The notes below the pieces were generated by a model. The model saw only the letters and a program-made list of their open reading frames with translations. It was not told the origin of the DNA and did not search any database. From the NCBI RefSeq assembly GCF_932276165.1, contig NC_063987.1, positions 2,480,001 through 2,544,000 of the forward strand: a stretch of DNA of 64,000 bases, given 5' to 3'. Shown here in pieces: positions 24,830-35,830 of the stretch. Source of the DNA: Plutella xylostella. Its lineage: Eukaryota; Arthropoda; Insecta; Lepidoptera; Plutellidae. The first letter of the stretch is position 1. Every line of letters starts with the position of its first letter. The position numbers and the translations under genes are program-made.

Positions 24830-25640
24830 TGCATCTATGCGTCGAATCACAGCATGACGGCTGCTGCAGCTTCCTGCTGTCCTGTCCTCCAACCAATCCC
24901 ACCAGTACTGCAGGTTGCGTCGAATACGAGCCATTCTCTTCGACTTGACAAGACAGGTGCTCCCGGAAGGATCATAGATCGCACGGAACCCGTACCGTAT
25001 AGAGGCAACGGACTCCTTTGCAACAGCCCCCCAGATTCGGAAGTAGCCCATGCACTGCATGGCGAGCACAGCTGCAGCAATTTTTTCGTAATGAATCATT
25101 GGGATGTCATCCCCGAAGGAGGCTCTCAGCCTACCTCACGACCTGTGTGACATTAGAAAAATGCACTGTGCTAACGCCGTTTGCGAGCTTGATTTGCAGG
25201 ACCGCGTTGTATGCCAAGTTCCACAGCAGAGGGGTCCAAGACCTACCGCTGTGGAACTCCGCAACTGAACTTCTTCAGTGAAAACAAACCCTCTCTTTTC
25301 GCATCCTTAATGTACTTGTTAGACACGTATGACCTCTGTCAATTTTCTGCAGATGACGAGATAGAGAAGACAAGTGATGGTATACAAGAGCCGCCCTAAA
25401 GGTTCGCCCTCTAGGGGATAGAGTTGAACGCGGTTACTATTTTTAAGCAAACAGCCAGCGCAACAACTTGCCCGTGGTTCTTATCCTGTTCCGACAGTGA
25501 ACGAACGCAAAGTATTGTACCCACTATTCGAATCCGCATTTCGGATGCCAAACTGACTGTCCGAAAGGTCGAAACCGTACCACCACAGAGGTATGACTCG
25601 TTCAAAGAGCTTATCAGGCTCTTACAGCAATCAGATGTGT
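24830..25640 (-). pseudogene. Decayed non-LTR reverse transcriptase, R1-like
   Basis: The minus strand, read across several frames, shows reverse-transcriptase landmarks in the right order: a block ending TAFNSIP (compare NAFNS-PW of the RT active region), then CGVPQR, then after a frameshift LLWNLAYNAVL and IKLANGV, then a stretch ending RNLQYWWDWLEDRTAG. Stops and frameshifts interrupt it throughout, and the catalytic YADD is not visible. The order and wording fit the R1 group of LINEs. It is dead and has no link to its neighbours. Confidence 0.6.
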
Positions 25641-25775
25641 CGGTACACTGAAAGATAATCTACAGGCCTGCTTTATTTATTTAGGAGCACTAATGGCCTC
25701 CTTTCAGTCATTGAGTCACTGGCACTCAGGCTGCGGTTGAACAGGAAGATAGACTGTCTAAACAAATCATTTTTA

Positions 25776-26180
25776 GGGTGCTTTTCCACCAGAGATGTGC
25801 TATGCAGCTATGCTGCGAAGATGTGATATCTACGCTACGAAAATATGTGACCGTTTCCACCAATACTACGCTAGGTAGCTGTGCGAGGAAGATGCGCTAC
25901 GAAGATGCGCCGCCGCAAAGTAGCTGTGCGAGAAAGATGCGCATACTGTAGGTCTGCTCTGCACATACATAGCTACACCACTCGCGATGGTCCATAGCAC
26001 ATATCCATAGCACGCATCCATAGCACACATCCATAGCATGCATCATTTCATACAAAAAACATATCTTAGTTGAATCCGTTTCCACCAGTGCTAAGCTATG
26101 TGCACCAATAATTATGATTGGTGGATATCAAACGCATCCATAGCATCGTAGCATAGCACATCTCTGGTGGAAAAGCACAC
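25776..26180. mobile_element. 405-bp MITE with TTA duplication
   Basis: Inverted ends GGGTGCTTTTCCACCAGAGA and, reading inward from the right end, GTGTGCTTTTCCACCAGAGA, both continuing into TGTGCTATG. TTA flanks both sides (25773-25775, 26181-26183), as in PIF/Harbinger elements. The inside is built from short repeats: TAGCTGTGCGAG-AAGATGCG in the left half and CATCCATAGCAC in the right half. Confidence 0.85.
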
Positions 26181-26319
26181 TTAGGCTAGTTAAAAAATTT
26201 TTAGGTGGGTAGTATGCCAACTAGAACTACAAATAAAACAGTATTTTTGTCTCCTCTAAAATTTGGTCACGAGGAGTTACGATGATTACGATCTAAGGTG
26301 ACGCTGACGATATTTTATA

Positions 26320-26574
26320 CAAGGTATTGAAAAAAGGGTATAAAGCTTAGCCAAAAGTGGATTTAGGTGCCATTCTGATCCACTTTTCTTCTACAATTTT
26401 GAAAATTCACGTAGCGAAACCTTTTACATAGAAACTTATTCGATCACGTGACTTTTTACTATAGAGACCGAATTTATTTTTCGAGAATTTCCAAAACTTG
26501 GAGAACAAAAGTTGTTCAGAATAACCCCTGAGTCAAACCCTTTCGGCACAGTATACCCTTTTTGCAACATCCTG
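26320..26574. mobile_element. Tc1/mariner-like MITE
   Basis: Left end CAAGGTATTGAAAAAAGGGT and right end, reversed, CAGGATGTTGCAAAAAGGGT, each beside a TA dinucleotide. Subterminal AGCCAAAAG and GCCGAAAGG also correspond. A right end alone survives at about 34175-34211, just past the natalisin gene. Confidence 0.65.
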
Positions 26575-26579
26575 TATAG

Positions 26580-28080
26580 GTAATATCAGGTTTATAAAAG
26601 ACCTGGGCCTGTAGAGTGAGACTCGGCATGGGGAGTCATAATTTATAGATCTTTTAGGTTGCAGTGGCGAATGGGCACTGATAGCCCTGCCCTTTTCTAT
26701 AACTATAACTATAGGTAATTATGGCAATTTAAAAATGGTATAACATTTACCTATTTGAAAAAATCATTAAAAATATACATTACCTATCACCCTAATTTAA
26801 AAAAAAAATTCAGCCCTTACTTTAAACTTATAACACCCCTCTATTTCCTTCAGGGGTTAAAAAACCTGTGTATTTAATATTTTCTTATGAGTTTTTTTTT
26901 AAAAACTAGGCTCTTACATAGTTGTACATAATATTATGCGGTATTTTATTCCACTTGTAACGCATAAAATTCATAGCTACAGTAAACATTTCATTTTTTT
27001 CATGGCGAGATACAGTCGCACCTAACCGCTTTTTTGCAAAGCTTGTTAAATAGATTTAAAAAATTATGTAAATTTTAGATCTTCAATTTTTAAAAATACT
27101 TACTTATTTTTAACAACCTGTAGTGTACAGACTACCACATCTTAAAATATATATATTTTTAATTAACTACGGTTTTTGGTTTCAAATAAAACAAATTATG
27201 AACTTACTTTTCAACACCCTGTATATTGTGTAGCTTACCTACCATACACAACCGTTAAAATAAAATAAATTACCCCTCAGAATATAAACAGGCTCGCGCT
27301 TTGGCATACTGCATTGACCGTATAGTTCTTATTCGGAGAATCTAATAAGTGTCATTATGTGCAATGTTTACCTTTATCTATGCATCTGTAACTCTATAGT
27401 AAAAAATGTAAACAAATCGAAAAGGCGAAATGTTTTCTAAGAATTTTCGGCTTTTCTGCATCTAAAATGATTAGAAAATTAACTTTCCATAGCAAATGCA
27501 TATGTATTATAATACTTGTAGTCATAATTTGTTGATTTAATCAGTTTTTGTGAAATATTTGATAAAAAATAAAATGGCGTGGGTATCGCTCCTAACAGGC
27601 CGCCACCAGGGCGACGACTGAAGAAATCTGAAATCTGTCACGGTGTCATCATTTTTAAACCGGAATTTATTAGTTTTTTGCAAAAAAAGTTGACTTCTGG
27701 TCCATTAAATCCAACTCTTTAAGGTAACTTTGTTAAGAATTTAATTACCTACACATACATATAAGATTCCATGAAAATGGGCCCTCTGATTTCGAGGGTT
27801 TTTTCATAATAAGTCAAAAAATGGCAAAAGACATGGTGTGTTTGCAATTTTTTTTAACATACTTATTATAATCCTGCACCAATTTATAAGCAACTAACAT
27901 GTTCAGTATACCCTCTGCTACAAAATATATTTTTATCAATGTGATAGAAGCCACCGTTTTTCCAATCTAATCAAGTATATCAAGCCGACTTTAGCATTTT
28001 AGCTTTAGGGATCCCCTTAAAGGGTTAAAACGTCATTGTTTTAGTGACGTCGTTTTAGTGTTACTCCTAATTCGAAGCAG
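26580..28080. other. Intergenic, no gene seen
   Basis: Strongly AT-rich, with homopolymer runs and another CACCCTGTATA-type MITE end near 27215. No coding evidence. Confidence 0.4.
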
Positions 28081-28131
28081 AGATGTACAGTGCATTACTT
28101 ACAGTCTACAGTACAGCGCAAAAATATTAAA

Positions 28132-28551
28132 ATGTGGCAGTTTTTACTGATTTTGATGTATTGTGGGGGTAAGCCTATAATAAATTAACTTTACTATATT
28201 ACCAAGTCTACTTTGCCGTAATATAAACACAGTGTTACGTTTTCACTGTGTTACCGTTACATTAAATATCGAATTAGCACTAAAATTTAAAACAAATTTC
28301 GTTTATTTCATTGGTCAAAGAGACAGACCTAACTGTAACAATTTCTTCCAGGAAGTTCATCGCAAGCAGGTCCATCTAGTAATAAAACTGCACATGAAAT
28401 CATAACATCCCAGCGAGGAAAGTCGGTACTGCTTCGTGCAGGTTATAAATATAACAAAGATCGAACAAATAAAAATGGTTTCTGTGTTTGGTGGTGTTCG
28501 AAGAGAACAGTTTGCCAAGCGAGATTAATTTCTGATTTTATTTTAAAGTAA
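28132..28551 (+). CDS. Small FLYWCH-domain protein, two exons
   Basis: Exon 1 (28132-28168) encodes MWQFLLILMYCG, hydrophobic like a signal peptide, and ends at the donor GTAAGC. Exon 2 follows the acceptor TTTCTTCCAG and starts at 28352. The phases join (G plus GA gives Gly) and the product is 78 residues. After a serine-rich linker it reads SQRGKSVLLRAGYKYNKDRT, then GFCVWWCSKRTVCQARLISD. This is the first part of a FLYWCH zinc finger: RGK, GY-Y, W-C, C-AR. The closing H-x-H pair is missing. Either the protein is cut short, or a GTAAAG at 28548 is used as a donor to a further exon. A 15-codon upstream ORF (28083-28130) ends one base before the start codon. FLYWCH domains occur in mod(mdg4) isoforms and in mobile elements; a secreted role is unlikely but cannot be excluded. 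Confidence 0.6.
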
Positions 28552-28789
28552 AGTCCTATAACATACCCTATACATTTTAAGTACTTACCTTAAGCATAAT
28601 AAATTATAACTTTTGTGGCTGACTCTACATATTTTCACAGTCGAGCGAGTTGACAACAAAAAAAGTAGGTAAATACGGGAAGGGCAACACTCTCATTCGA
28701 CTTGACGAATGACTCACCCAAACTAACAAAAAGACTAAATTATAATTTAATAAATTTACATGCATTTTATGGAATAGGAGGCCTATTAC

Positions 28790-28985
28790 AGGTCGAGTTC
28801 TCGAGTGGAGACCACAAACAGGCAAACGCAGCGTGGGACGCCCTCCTGCCCGCTGGACTGACGACCTTAGGCGGGTAGTTCGTAGTAGCTGGATGAGGAA
28901 GGCCGAGGACCCGAGTGTTGTGGCGTTCTTTGGGAGAGGCCTATGTCCAGCAGTGGACGATTATTGGCTGATGATGATACAGGAT
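28790..28985 (+). pseudogene. RTE-type LINE C-terminus and tail
   Basis: Best-preserved copy of the RTE tail in the window. Translation gives GRPPARWTDDLRRVVRSSWM followed by RKAEDPSVVAF, the usual C-terminal RxxxRWtDD..R...WM segment of lepidopteran RTE elements. A frameshift then leads into GAGGCCTATGTCCAGCAG and GGCTGATGATGAT. The 5' part is missing. Confidence 0.75.
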
Positions 28986-29429
28986 TTGTTCTCTCAGAAA
29001 GCTCTAGAAAAGGAATGCCGTGGCGGGGCAGAAAGCACAGCTTTTATGCCCTAGGTCGGGGGCCAAATGCCACCGCGGCTGTAATGGGTACACGCAATCT
29101 TATTAGTCTGAAACTCCAAGGAATACCACGTTATGTGGGGAAGTTGGGGAGAATATGACCAACAGTGTAAATAAACATGACTTTATATTTTTTTACACCG
29201 TTTTTCGACGAGGGGTCTTTTGGGCACACTAGAAGTGACATATTCTCTGTACCTTACATAATACTTACAACGCACTATGTATATTTTTACAGGTTTAATA
29301 CTTTGTAGGAAACTATGAAAGTTAACGTTTCTCGCATAGAAACTGGCGTCTCTATTGGAAACTATCATAAAACTTTTCACAGATAATACTCGTATATGTA
29401 GATGTAGGTTACAAATGAACGTAACAAAA
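28986..29429. other. No gene seen
   Basis: Between two LINE remnants. Short open frames only. Confidence 0.35.
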
Positions 29430-29590
29430 AATAGAATAGAATAGAATATATCTTTATTGAACACCACATAAATCAGACATACAAAAAAAACATACTTATA
29501 GACTAGAACTAATGTACAATAGGCGGCCTTACGTACCAGTGCATAGGATAGCGAATTCCCTACGTAGACTGCCTATCATTTCGGATTTCA
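29430..29590 (-). mobile_element. LINE 3' end, minus orientation
   Basis: (AATAG)n, then ATATCTTTATTGAACACCAC, ATAGGCGGCCTTA and GACTGCCTATCATTTCG. Read on the minus strand it is a LINE 3' UTR with a TTCTA-repeat tail, related to 20447-20585. Confidence 0.55.
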
Positions 29591-29973
29591 CCACGGCTAC
29601 ATGACATACATACAATACATAATAAAATGTATGCTCATGACTGTGATCCCTGAAGAGGTACCAGAGATGACTCGCAAGTTAATCACCGCTTTTTGCTGTA
29701 CTCACGTGATAGAACGCGAGCTGTATCGCCGTTTTCACATAAAAAATCATTTAAAACGATTTAATCTACTAACCAACTCTTTCAGTCTTATTACTTGAAT
29801 AAATTAATTTAATGATATTACTATTAAGTATTATTTTACAGTCCTAGCAGGTGCTACTCTCCCGAGTCTCCCCTCACATGTTGAATCTGGAGTCGACAGC
29901 GTAACGCGCAGTGACCGCTGCCCTGTGCCCCGCCCGTGGTCCGTGCACACTGATGCCTTCAGTTTTACATCCG

Positions 29974-30335
29974 TTTCACAAAGTTAATGGTGTTATGAGT
30001 TTGAAGTCTTCTACATCTTCCGAAGTTAATGATGTTATAAGTTTAAAGTCTTCTTGGTGTCACAAAGTTAATCGTGCACGCACACTAACTTGAAGTCTTC
30101 TACCTACATCTTTCACAATTAATGGTGTTATACGTTTGAAGTTTTCTAACTCTCCCAAAGTTAATGGTTCTAAAGTTAAAAGTTTTTATTCATCGTATAC
30201 ATACCTACATATAAAATTTTGAGATGAACGTAATTTTTTACAAACTACTCTCCGTTAGGATAAGGGGCTCTTTTTCTGATATAAGGTTGAAGTCTTCTAC
30301 ATCTTCCAAAGTTAATGGTGTTATACATTTTAAGT
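29974..30335 (+). repeat. Minisatellite, about 42-bp unit, interrupted
   Basis: Five to six diverged copies of a unit close to CAAAGTTAATGGTGTTATA, CGTTTGAAGTCTTCTACATCT-TC. The fifth copy is broken by a roughly 110-bp insert (about 30176-30285) that begins with the TTTTTATTCATCG block also seen at 4570. After the insert the unit resumes. Confidence 0.7.
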
Positions 30336-30429
30336 TCTTATAGGAGAGCAATAACCTCCTCGACTGACATCTCGCCTGATTCTGATATACACTGAAGACG
30401 GAACTTCTCATTACTCGAGAGTGTAAGTT

Positions 30430-30600
30430 TTTATTATTTTTTTATTTATTTATTAACAAACACATTTTGGTACATATAATTAACAATATACAACACCACA
30501 TAAGCCTTCAAAGGTTTGTGTGTGATGATAATCTACCATACAAGTTAAGTAGGTTTGGCGAACCCCGGACAGTCAGCAGCTGATGCAAATCTGTCTGGCC
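30430..30600 (-). mobile_element. LINE 3' end, minus orientation
   Basis: TTTATTTATTTATTAACAAAC followed by ACACCACATAAGCC, TTCAAAGGTTTGTGTGTGAT and GGCGAACCCCGGACAG. An inverted poly(A)-like edge with moderately GC-rich body, as in Jockey-type 3' UTRs. Confidence 0.45.
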
Positions 30601-30866
30601 AATCCTTTAAAATCGGTGACAAACAGTGTTTTAATTGAGCGTTGTGTATTTTTACATCACATACAAACTTACTACTTATGCATCGAATGTCAAGTTCATC
30701 CTACTATTTTTTTGGCTATTACTTGAGGTTTTCCAAAAATTGATAAGAATCTATGTAGATGTTGATTCGAAAGATGAAACTTGAAAGGCTTGCAAATCAC
30801 GATCATACATAATCAAATTTTCCTTGATCTTGACCTTAGGTACCGAATAGTACATAGCAAACCACT

Positions 30867-31010
30867 GAAAGAAAGAAAGAAAGAAAGAAAAAACATTTAT
30901 TGCCACATAATCGGGAAAACACAATAAAACACAAATACAAAAATTAACTTAAGATTAAAAGGTGGCAAAAGGACAAACTCAGCAATGCTGCGAGTTATAC
31001 CTCGTATAAT
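30867..31010 (-). mobile_element. LINE 3' end with (GAAA)n edge
   Basis: A (GAAA)n microsatellite (30867-30893), then CATTTATTGCCACATAATCG, AAAAGGTGGCAAAAGGACAA and CTCAGCAATGCTGCGAGTTA. It is the third LINE tail in minus orientation within 1.6 kb. Confidence 0.5.
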
Positions 31011-31800
31011 CTATGCAGCGCTGGTTTTCAGTATGCCCTGAACTTAGGTGCTAAATTATATACTAATAAATTAATTAAACTAGTGACACAAGCTTAATTT
31101 GATAATAAATGGTATAGTTTTCTGGATTTCCTAACTTCATGTTTTTATTATCATAGCTCAATGTATTCATTGGATTTCTATGTAAAAGCTGGCTCAGTAT
31201 CGAAGATATTTAAAAATCAAGGGTTGTCCATACGAGCTGAACTAATGTTGCAACAATGTTGGTAATGTAGGAAGGAAATATTAAAAAAAAATATATACTA
31301 ACGTAAAGGCCTGAAATTCTGAGGATAGAATTTAACTAATTCATGTTTCCTATTTATAATAACCATGTTTTTAGCTATTGGCCCAAGTACATACAACAAT
31401 TTGTAATCTCCCTTATTTTTAGGACGAGAGTAAAGTTATGAGGGGTTTATTTATTATTCATTATTAGCAAAAAAAAGTAAGCGACTTACGTATTTAAAGG
31501 TGCAAGCTAACCAGCAGTGAAGAGTCCGAGTCACAAGATTCATCCGACAAATATTAGGTTCAGAGGCTTCTTTCGTGCAAGTTCTACAAATCTTCGTGAA
31601 TCCTACTTAAGTATTTAGAAACACACTATTTTAAAGAAACACTATTTCAAACTACACAACCAGTGTGCCATGTCCATCGCAATACAAAGCTCCATATTGT
31701 TTTAATTTAATAACGACCACTGTCCCAGTAGAAAAGCAAAGGGGACAAAAAACAAAATGAAATTTTCCTCCATCTGACACCCCTTGAGACGTCCGCCTAC
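31011..31800. other. Upstream region of natalisin
   Basis: No gene or clear repeat. Contains the presumed distal promoter of the natalisin gene; no factor binding site can be named with confidence. Confidence 0.35.
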
Positions 31801-31813
31801 CTTCTAGCGCCTT

Positions 31814-31985
31814 TATAAAAGCTGGGGTAAGATTTTCTGGTCCTCACAACGTAACCCACAGGCCACTGGAGATCATATAAAAAATCTACAAGATATTTTG
31901 CCTAAGAAGTGCTAATAAGCTATTGCAAAAGGTTGCAAGTGAAATTATGGTCATATGATATTTGGCTACATCGGACCCATTAACC
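31814..31985 (+). promoter_or_regulatory. Natalisin promoter and 5' UTR exon
   Basis: TATAAAA at 31814-31820 is followed about 30 nt later by CCTCACA, an initiator-like site. The inferred non-coding exon runs from about 31843 to 31985 and ends at a strong donor (AACC then GTAAGT). The matching acceptor is TTTTTGTCCCCAG ending at 32354, eight bases before the start codon. The exon carries a three-codon upstream ORF (31947-31958). Confidence 0.6.
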
Positions 31986-32361
31986 GTAAGTTTTAAACTT
32001 TATTTTTTTTGTATTTAAATATTTGGGTGTTGGTCTGTTTGTACCTAGCAGATATTTGCTTAATTTGTAAAACCTACTTACTGAATTCTAAATCAATCAT
32101 TTGCAATTTATAAATACATTTTTAATTGTTGTAATTAAAAAACTATCCTTTTAATACGATCCGACGACGAATAAATTAATCCCAAAACTTTTAAACTTAT
32201 TAGAATATCTATTTACCTATATAAAATTAATATAAATAGATACCTACTTAGGCAAATTTTCTGATATTATGTCAGTTTGGGCTGAAATAAAACATTAGAG
32301 TGTGATTTTTATGCCTTTTCCTGTTAATAAAATATATTTTGTTTTTGTCCCCAGAACAACG

Positions 32362-33888
32362 ATGCGTAGAAAAATTCATTTATTGCTCTTTGTAATTCTT
32401 ATAACAACTAATTTGAGTGCGGGCAAGGACAGTAATAAAAACAAAACGGTAAAAGTTAGTCATAAAAACATAAAAAATGTTAGCCATTCGAAATTCACAA
32501 ACGTTGATCGGAACAAAAGGTCAATTGATGATGATGAGGATGACAAACCATTCTGGGCTCACCGAGGTAAAAAACAATCAGATGAAGATTTAATGACTGA
32601 CCTGAGAAGTAATCCAAATTTAAAAAACCGAATACTTAAAGCTGCCGAAAAAATTGTCAAAGATCCTCCATTCTGGGGTAACCGAGGTAGACGTGATAGT
32701 TCATCAGTAGAAAATTTTGTCGAAGATATGGACTACCCGATAGCTGATCCGTATGAAACAAGTATGATGGGAAGGAACTGTAAACATTGTAATGATCCAC
32801 TTTACCAATCATTACAACAAGGTCGTTCTATGTATGACAGTCAATTAGAACGAAGAGATGAAATGTCTCCGTTTTGGGGTAATAGAGGGCGGAGAACATC
32901 TGATGAAATTGAGAATGATGATGATTTTTCGCCATTTTGGGGGAACCGGGGAAGGAGACAAGAAGATGATCCTTTCTGGGGTACACGTGGTAGAAGAGAA
33001 GAGGAGCCCTTTTGGGGTAATAGGGGGAGACGTGAAGAACTTCCGTTTTGGAGTAACCGCGGACGACAAGCAAGATTATTGAAAAATTGGGAACAGATAG
33101 ATGAAGAACCTTTTTGGGGTAACAGAGGAAGACGTCGGGATTTGAAAGATTCCATTCGTGATGCTATTAGTGACGTTGAAGAAGAAATCGTAAACCTTTC
33201 TAAATTAAAAAGTGATCAGTCAAAGTACGGAAAAGGTTCTTCGCATTCAACAGGAAGAGAAAGTTCATTAAAGCATTTATTTGATGGAAAACCACGGCAG
33301 AAAATGGGTTATAAGGCAACAAAAAAAGCTATCAGTCAAGTAGATCCATCTCAGTCTAGTACTGTTCATGATGATAGAATGTACGTTGACGAACCCCACT
33401 ATATCATAGTAGAAAGAAGCAGTCGGTCATCAGGAGAAGTGGATCCTTTTTATATATCAAGGGGTAAAAAAATGAATCACAACAAACTTTACTTGGAAAA
33501 AGCTGCAAGAGACAGACGCGGTGCAATCGAAGAGATAGTAAAATCAGTAAAAAATGATCCTTATTTTATTGTCAGAGGTAAGAAAGACAGCGACGAAAGT
33601 GACATCAAGGCGGATAATTCAACTGCACTCCATAAAAAATATGCTAAAGCCAAAGAATTGATTTGTGCCACAGTAAACATTCTTTTATTAAATAAAAATG
33701 CTGCGGGTAAAGATAAAAGAGAGGGGCAAGACAGCGATAGGGGCAGAAGAGCGATATTGAATAAATTGGCCGCCCAATTACAAATTGATCCATACTTTGT
33801 AAGCAGAGGAAAAAAGAACAATGATTGGACGAACAAAGACGAATATCTAGCGGAATTTTTAGATCAAGTATCAGAAATGTGCAATTAG
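32362..33888 (+). CDS. natalisin: Natalisin neuropeptide precursor
   Basis: Encodes a 508-residue secretory preprohormone. I chose the ATG at 32362 because it lies just inside the exon after the acceptor at 32354 and opens a signal peptide (MRRKIHLLLFVILITTNLSA). Eleven peptides end in [F/Y]xxxR followed by Gly for amidation and a basic site: FWAHR (residues 64-68), FWGNR (104-108, 171-175, 192-196, 217-221, 251-255), FWGTR (205-209), FWSNR (229-233), FYISR (363-367), YFIVR (401-405) and YFVSR (478-482). Cleavage sites are RR or KK, except FWSNR, which has only GRQ. Acidic spacers lie between copies. FxxxRamide is the hallmark of natalisin, an arthropod brain peptide related to tachykinins and linked to mating behaviour. 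The coding part is a single exon. It is convergent with the Rho GEF gene on its right. Confidence 0.95.
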   Translation: MRRKIHLLLFVILITTNLSAGKDSNKNKTVKVSHKNIKNVSHSKFTNVDRNKRSIDDDEDDKPFWAHRGKKQSDEDLMTDLRSNPNLKNRILKAAEKIVKDPPFWGNRGRRDSSSVENFVEDMDYPIADPYETSMMGRNCKHCNDPLYQSLQQGRSMYDSQLERRDEMSPFWGNRGRRTSDEIENDDDFSPFWGNRGRRQEDDPFWGTRGRREEEPFWGNRGRREELPFWSNRGRQARLLKNWEQIDEEPFWGNRGRRRDLKDSIRDAISDVEEEIVNLSKLKSDQSKYGKGSSHSTGRESSLKHLFDGKPRQKMGYKATKKAISQVDPSQSSTVHDDRMYVDEPHYIIVERSSRSSGEVDPFYISRGKKMNHNKLYLEKAARDRRGAIEEIVKSVKNDPYFIVRGKKDSDESDIKADNSTALHKKYAKAKELICATVNILLLNKNAAGKDKREGQDSDRGRRAILNKLAAQLQIDPYFVSRGKKNNDWTNKDEYLAEFLDQVSEMCN

Positions 33889-34058
33889 ATTTAACATAGG
33901 GAACTCTTATATTTAATGGCTGGATAGATATAAGTAGTTTTCTAAACTTGTTTTTTAATACAAGAAATAAATAATGATATTATTGTAAATGCTTAGCTTT
34001 TAAGGAGTAGTTAATTGTATCGAATAAAAATAGCATGCAATGAATGTGTTTCTGATAA

Positions 34059-34064
34059 AATAAA
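34059..34064 (+). terminator. Natalisin polyadenylation signal
   Basis: AATAAA about 170 nt after the stop codon, followed by the T/G-rich CTGTTCTTGTATTGATT. Other AATAAA motifs at 34023 and around 33966 could also serve. Confidence 0.6.
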
Positions 34065-34069
34065 TTATC

Positions 34070-35830
34070 AACTGTTCTTGTATTGATTATTTTTTAGCAC
34101 CCACCTGTTACAAATTATACACTTTTACAGGGATATAACATGCTGTGCGCGTAGGTTTCCGCTTAGTATTAGTAGTAGGTTTAGCGTACCTTTTTTGCAA
34201 CACCCTGTATAAAACACGATGATAAGTTTCACAAATCTTATCTTATAGGATATAAAATTCTATGAAAAAAAACACACTTCGTATGTCACGTTTGTTTAAT
34301 ACCATCTGCAATATTACATCTTTTAGAATCCAAACAATCAATTATTTCATTATTCTAATCTGTTTCTTCCACATTTAATCTCAGAGCAGGTAACACTCGA
34401 ATACTTCTTGAGCAATCACAGAAATTTAAACATTTTGAAAAAGATGTTAACACAACGTGTAAGTACGATATCATATAAATACCATCTACTTAAATAGACA
34501 AGAAGTCAGAACTACAAGCTATGTGAAACCAGCTAGTTCACTTAAGTATATTCCAATGAAATTTTAAAGAAGTATGTATGTGATTTCTTAATTATTACTC
34601 TTCACAAATTAAAAATACATTATAATAGAAGAGACCTTTATTATGACTAAGCTGAAATTGTTCAAAATTTCCAAAAATAACGATTAGAAGTAAGGCAATT
34701 TAAAGTGTGACTTCATGTGCAATAATATACAGCTATATAATACCCTAAACAAGTCAGTATTGACTACTTACATATTGTACTCGTGACAATTTCTGCTGAA
34801 AATTTAAATAGAGCCCGACAATCCCGACATAAGAAGATAGTAAACAAAAATGGAAAATCAATGTTAGCATTCAACATTGTATAAAAAAGTTATTTATCAA
34901 TCGGTACCTATTTATTTCATGACAATATTACTTTTTGCAATTATTTTTTTCAACGTTTATTTGTCGGGATGAAACTTATCTGAAAAATCTATGCTCGTCA
35001 GATTTTGAAATGTTGTGTGTATTTGTAGACTACAGGCTGCGGTAAGCTATCTGTTCTTAGATTTAAAGTAGGTCTATGACCAATTCGCCGATGATACAAT
35101 AACGACAAAATGATGTAGCTGTTTACTTTTGCACACACACGATCTCGAATTTTGTAGGCTTTCTCCATAATCTACAAGTTTGGTAGATATATTGGAGATC
35201 GCTGTATTGTAAATAGGCTGTATATCGCAAAACGCTCACACCTATTTCTTGGACAAATTAGGATCTCAACATTTACACATCACAAATTCTAGACAACGGT
35301 AAGTAGGTATATGGACATTCATATAATTATAATAGATTATTTGTCTTGATATGGTACATCAAAAGATCTAAAAACACTTTTATCAAACATGGTATAAACA
35401 GGTTATGAATGTATTACGCATTTATTTAAAAATAATTATTAATACTGCATTACATTTAAAATACTTTCAAAAACTTTCTATAAATTTTATAACCTCTAAA
35501 GATGATACAGACATTTTATGCCCTAATTAAATCGTTAATAATCTCAACAATACCAAACCATCGCCCGCACGTGCAAAAAACATTTAATTTTAGACGATTA
35601 TTTTTACCATAAAGTACGTTTACTTTTTAAAACAAAGCAGGATCATACGCTAATTACATTCAACGAAAAAAACATTTAAAAAATATAATTAGGCTTTTCA
35701 TCGATACTTCGGCCCCCGAGAACTATAACAAGTCTTCGGAAACTCGAGTCTGATTCGAACTAAATCTCCCGACACCTTCACACGCGAAAGCGTTGGAAAT
35801 AGAAATGAACCCTGTTGGCCTCCGCTTGTT
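34070..35830. other. Region between the two convergent genes
   Basis: Holds a Tc1-like MITE end (about 34175-34211) and AT-rich DNA. The 3' UTR of the Rho GEF gene must lie at the right side, read leftward from 35830; reverse AATAAA candidates include 35421-35426. No other gene seen. Confidence 0.45.

Noticed and set aside
29842..29985. GC-rich stretch after a good acceptor that might continue the FLYWCH gene
   Set aside because: Joined in phase to exon 2 it stops after 14 residues and supplies no H-x-H, so it is kept only as a remark in the finding.
32302..32361. N-terminal extension of the natalisin frame upstream of the chosen ATG
   Set aside because: It begins at a GTG and crosses a strong pyrimidine tract and acceptor (TTTTTGTCCCCAG), so it is intron; the signal peptide starts at the downstream ATG.
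32828..33155. Minus-strand frames rich in LLPQKGSSS across the natalisin gene
   Set aside because: They are antisense reflections of the PFWGNRGRR repeats.
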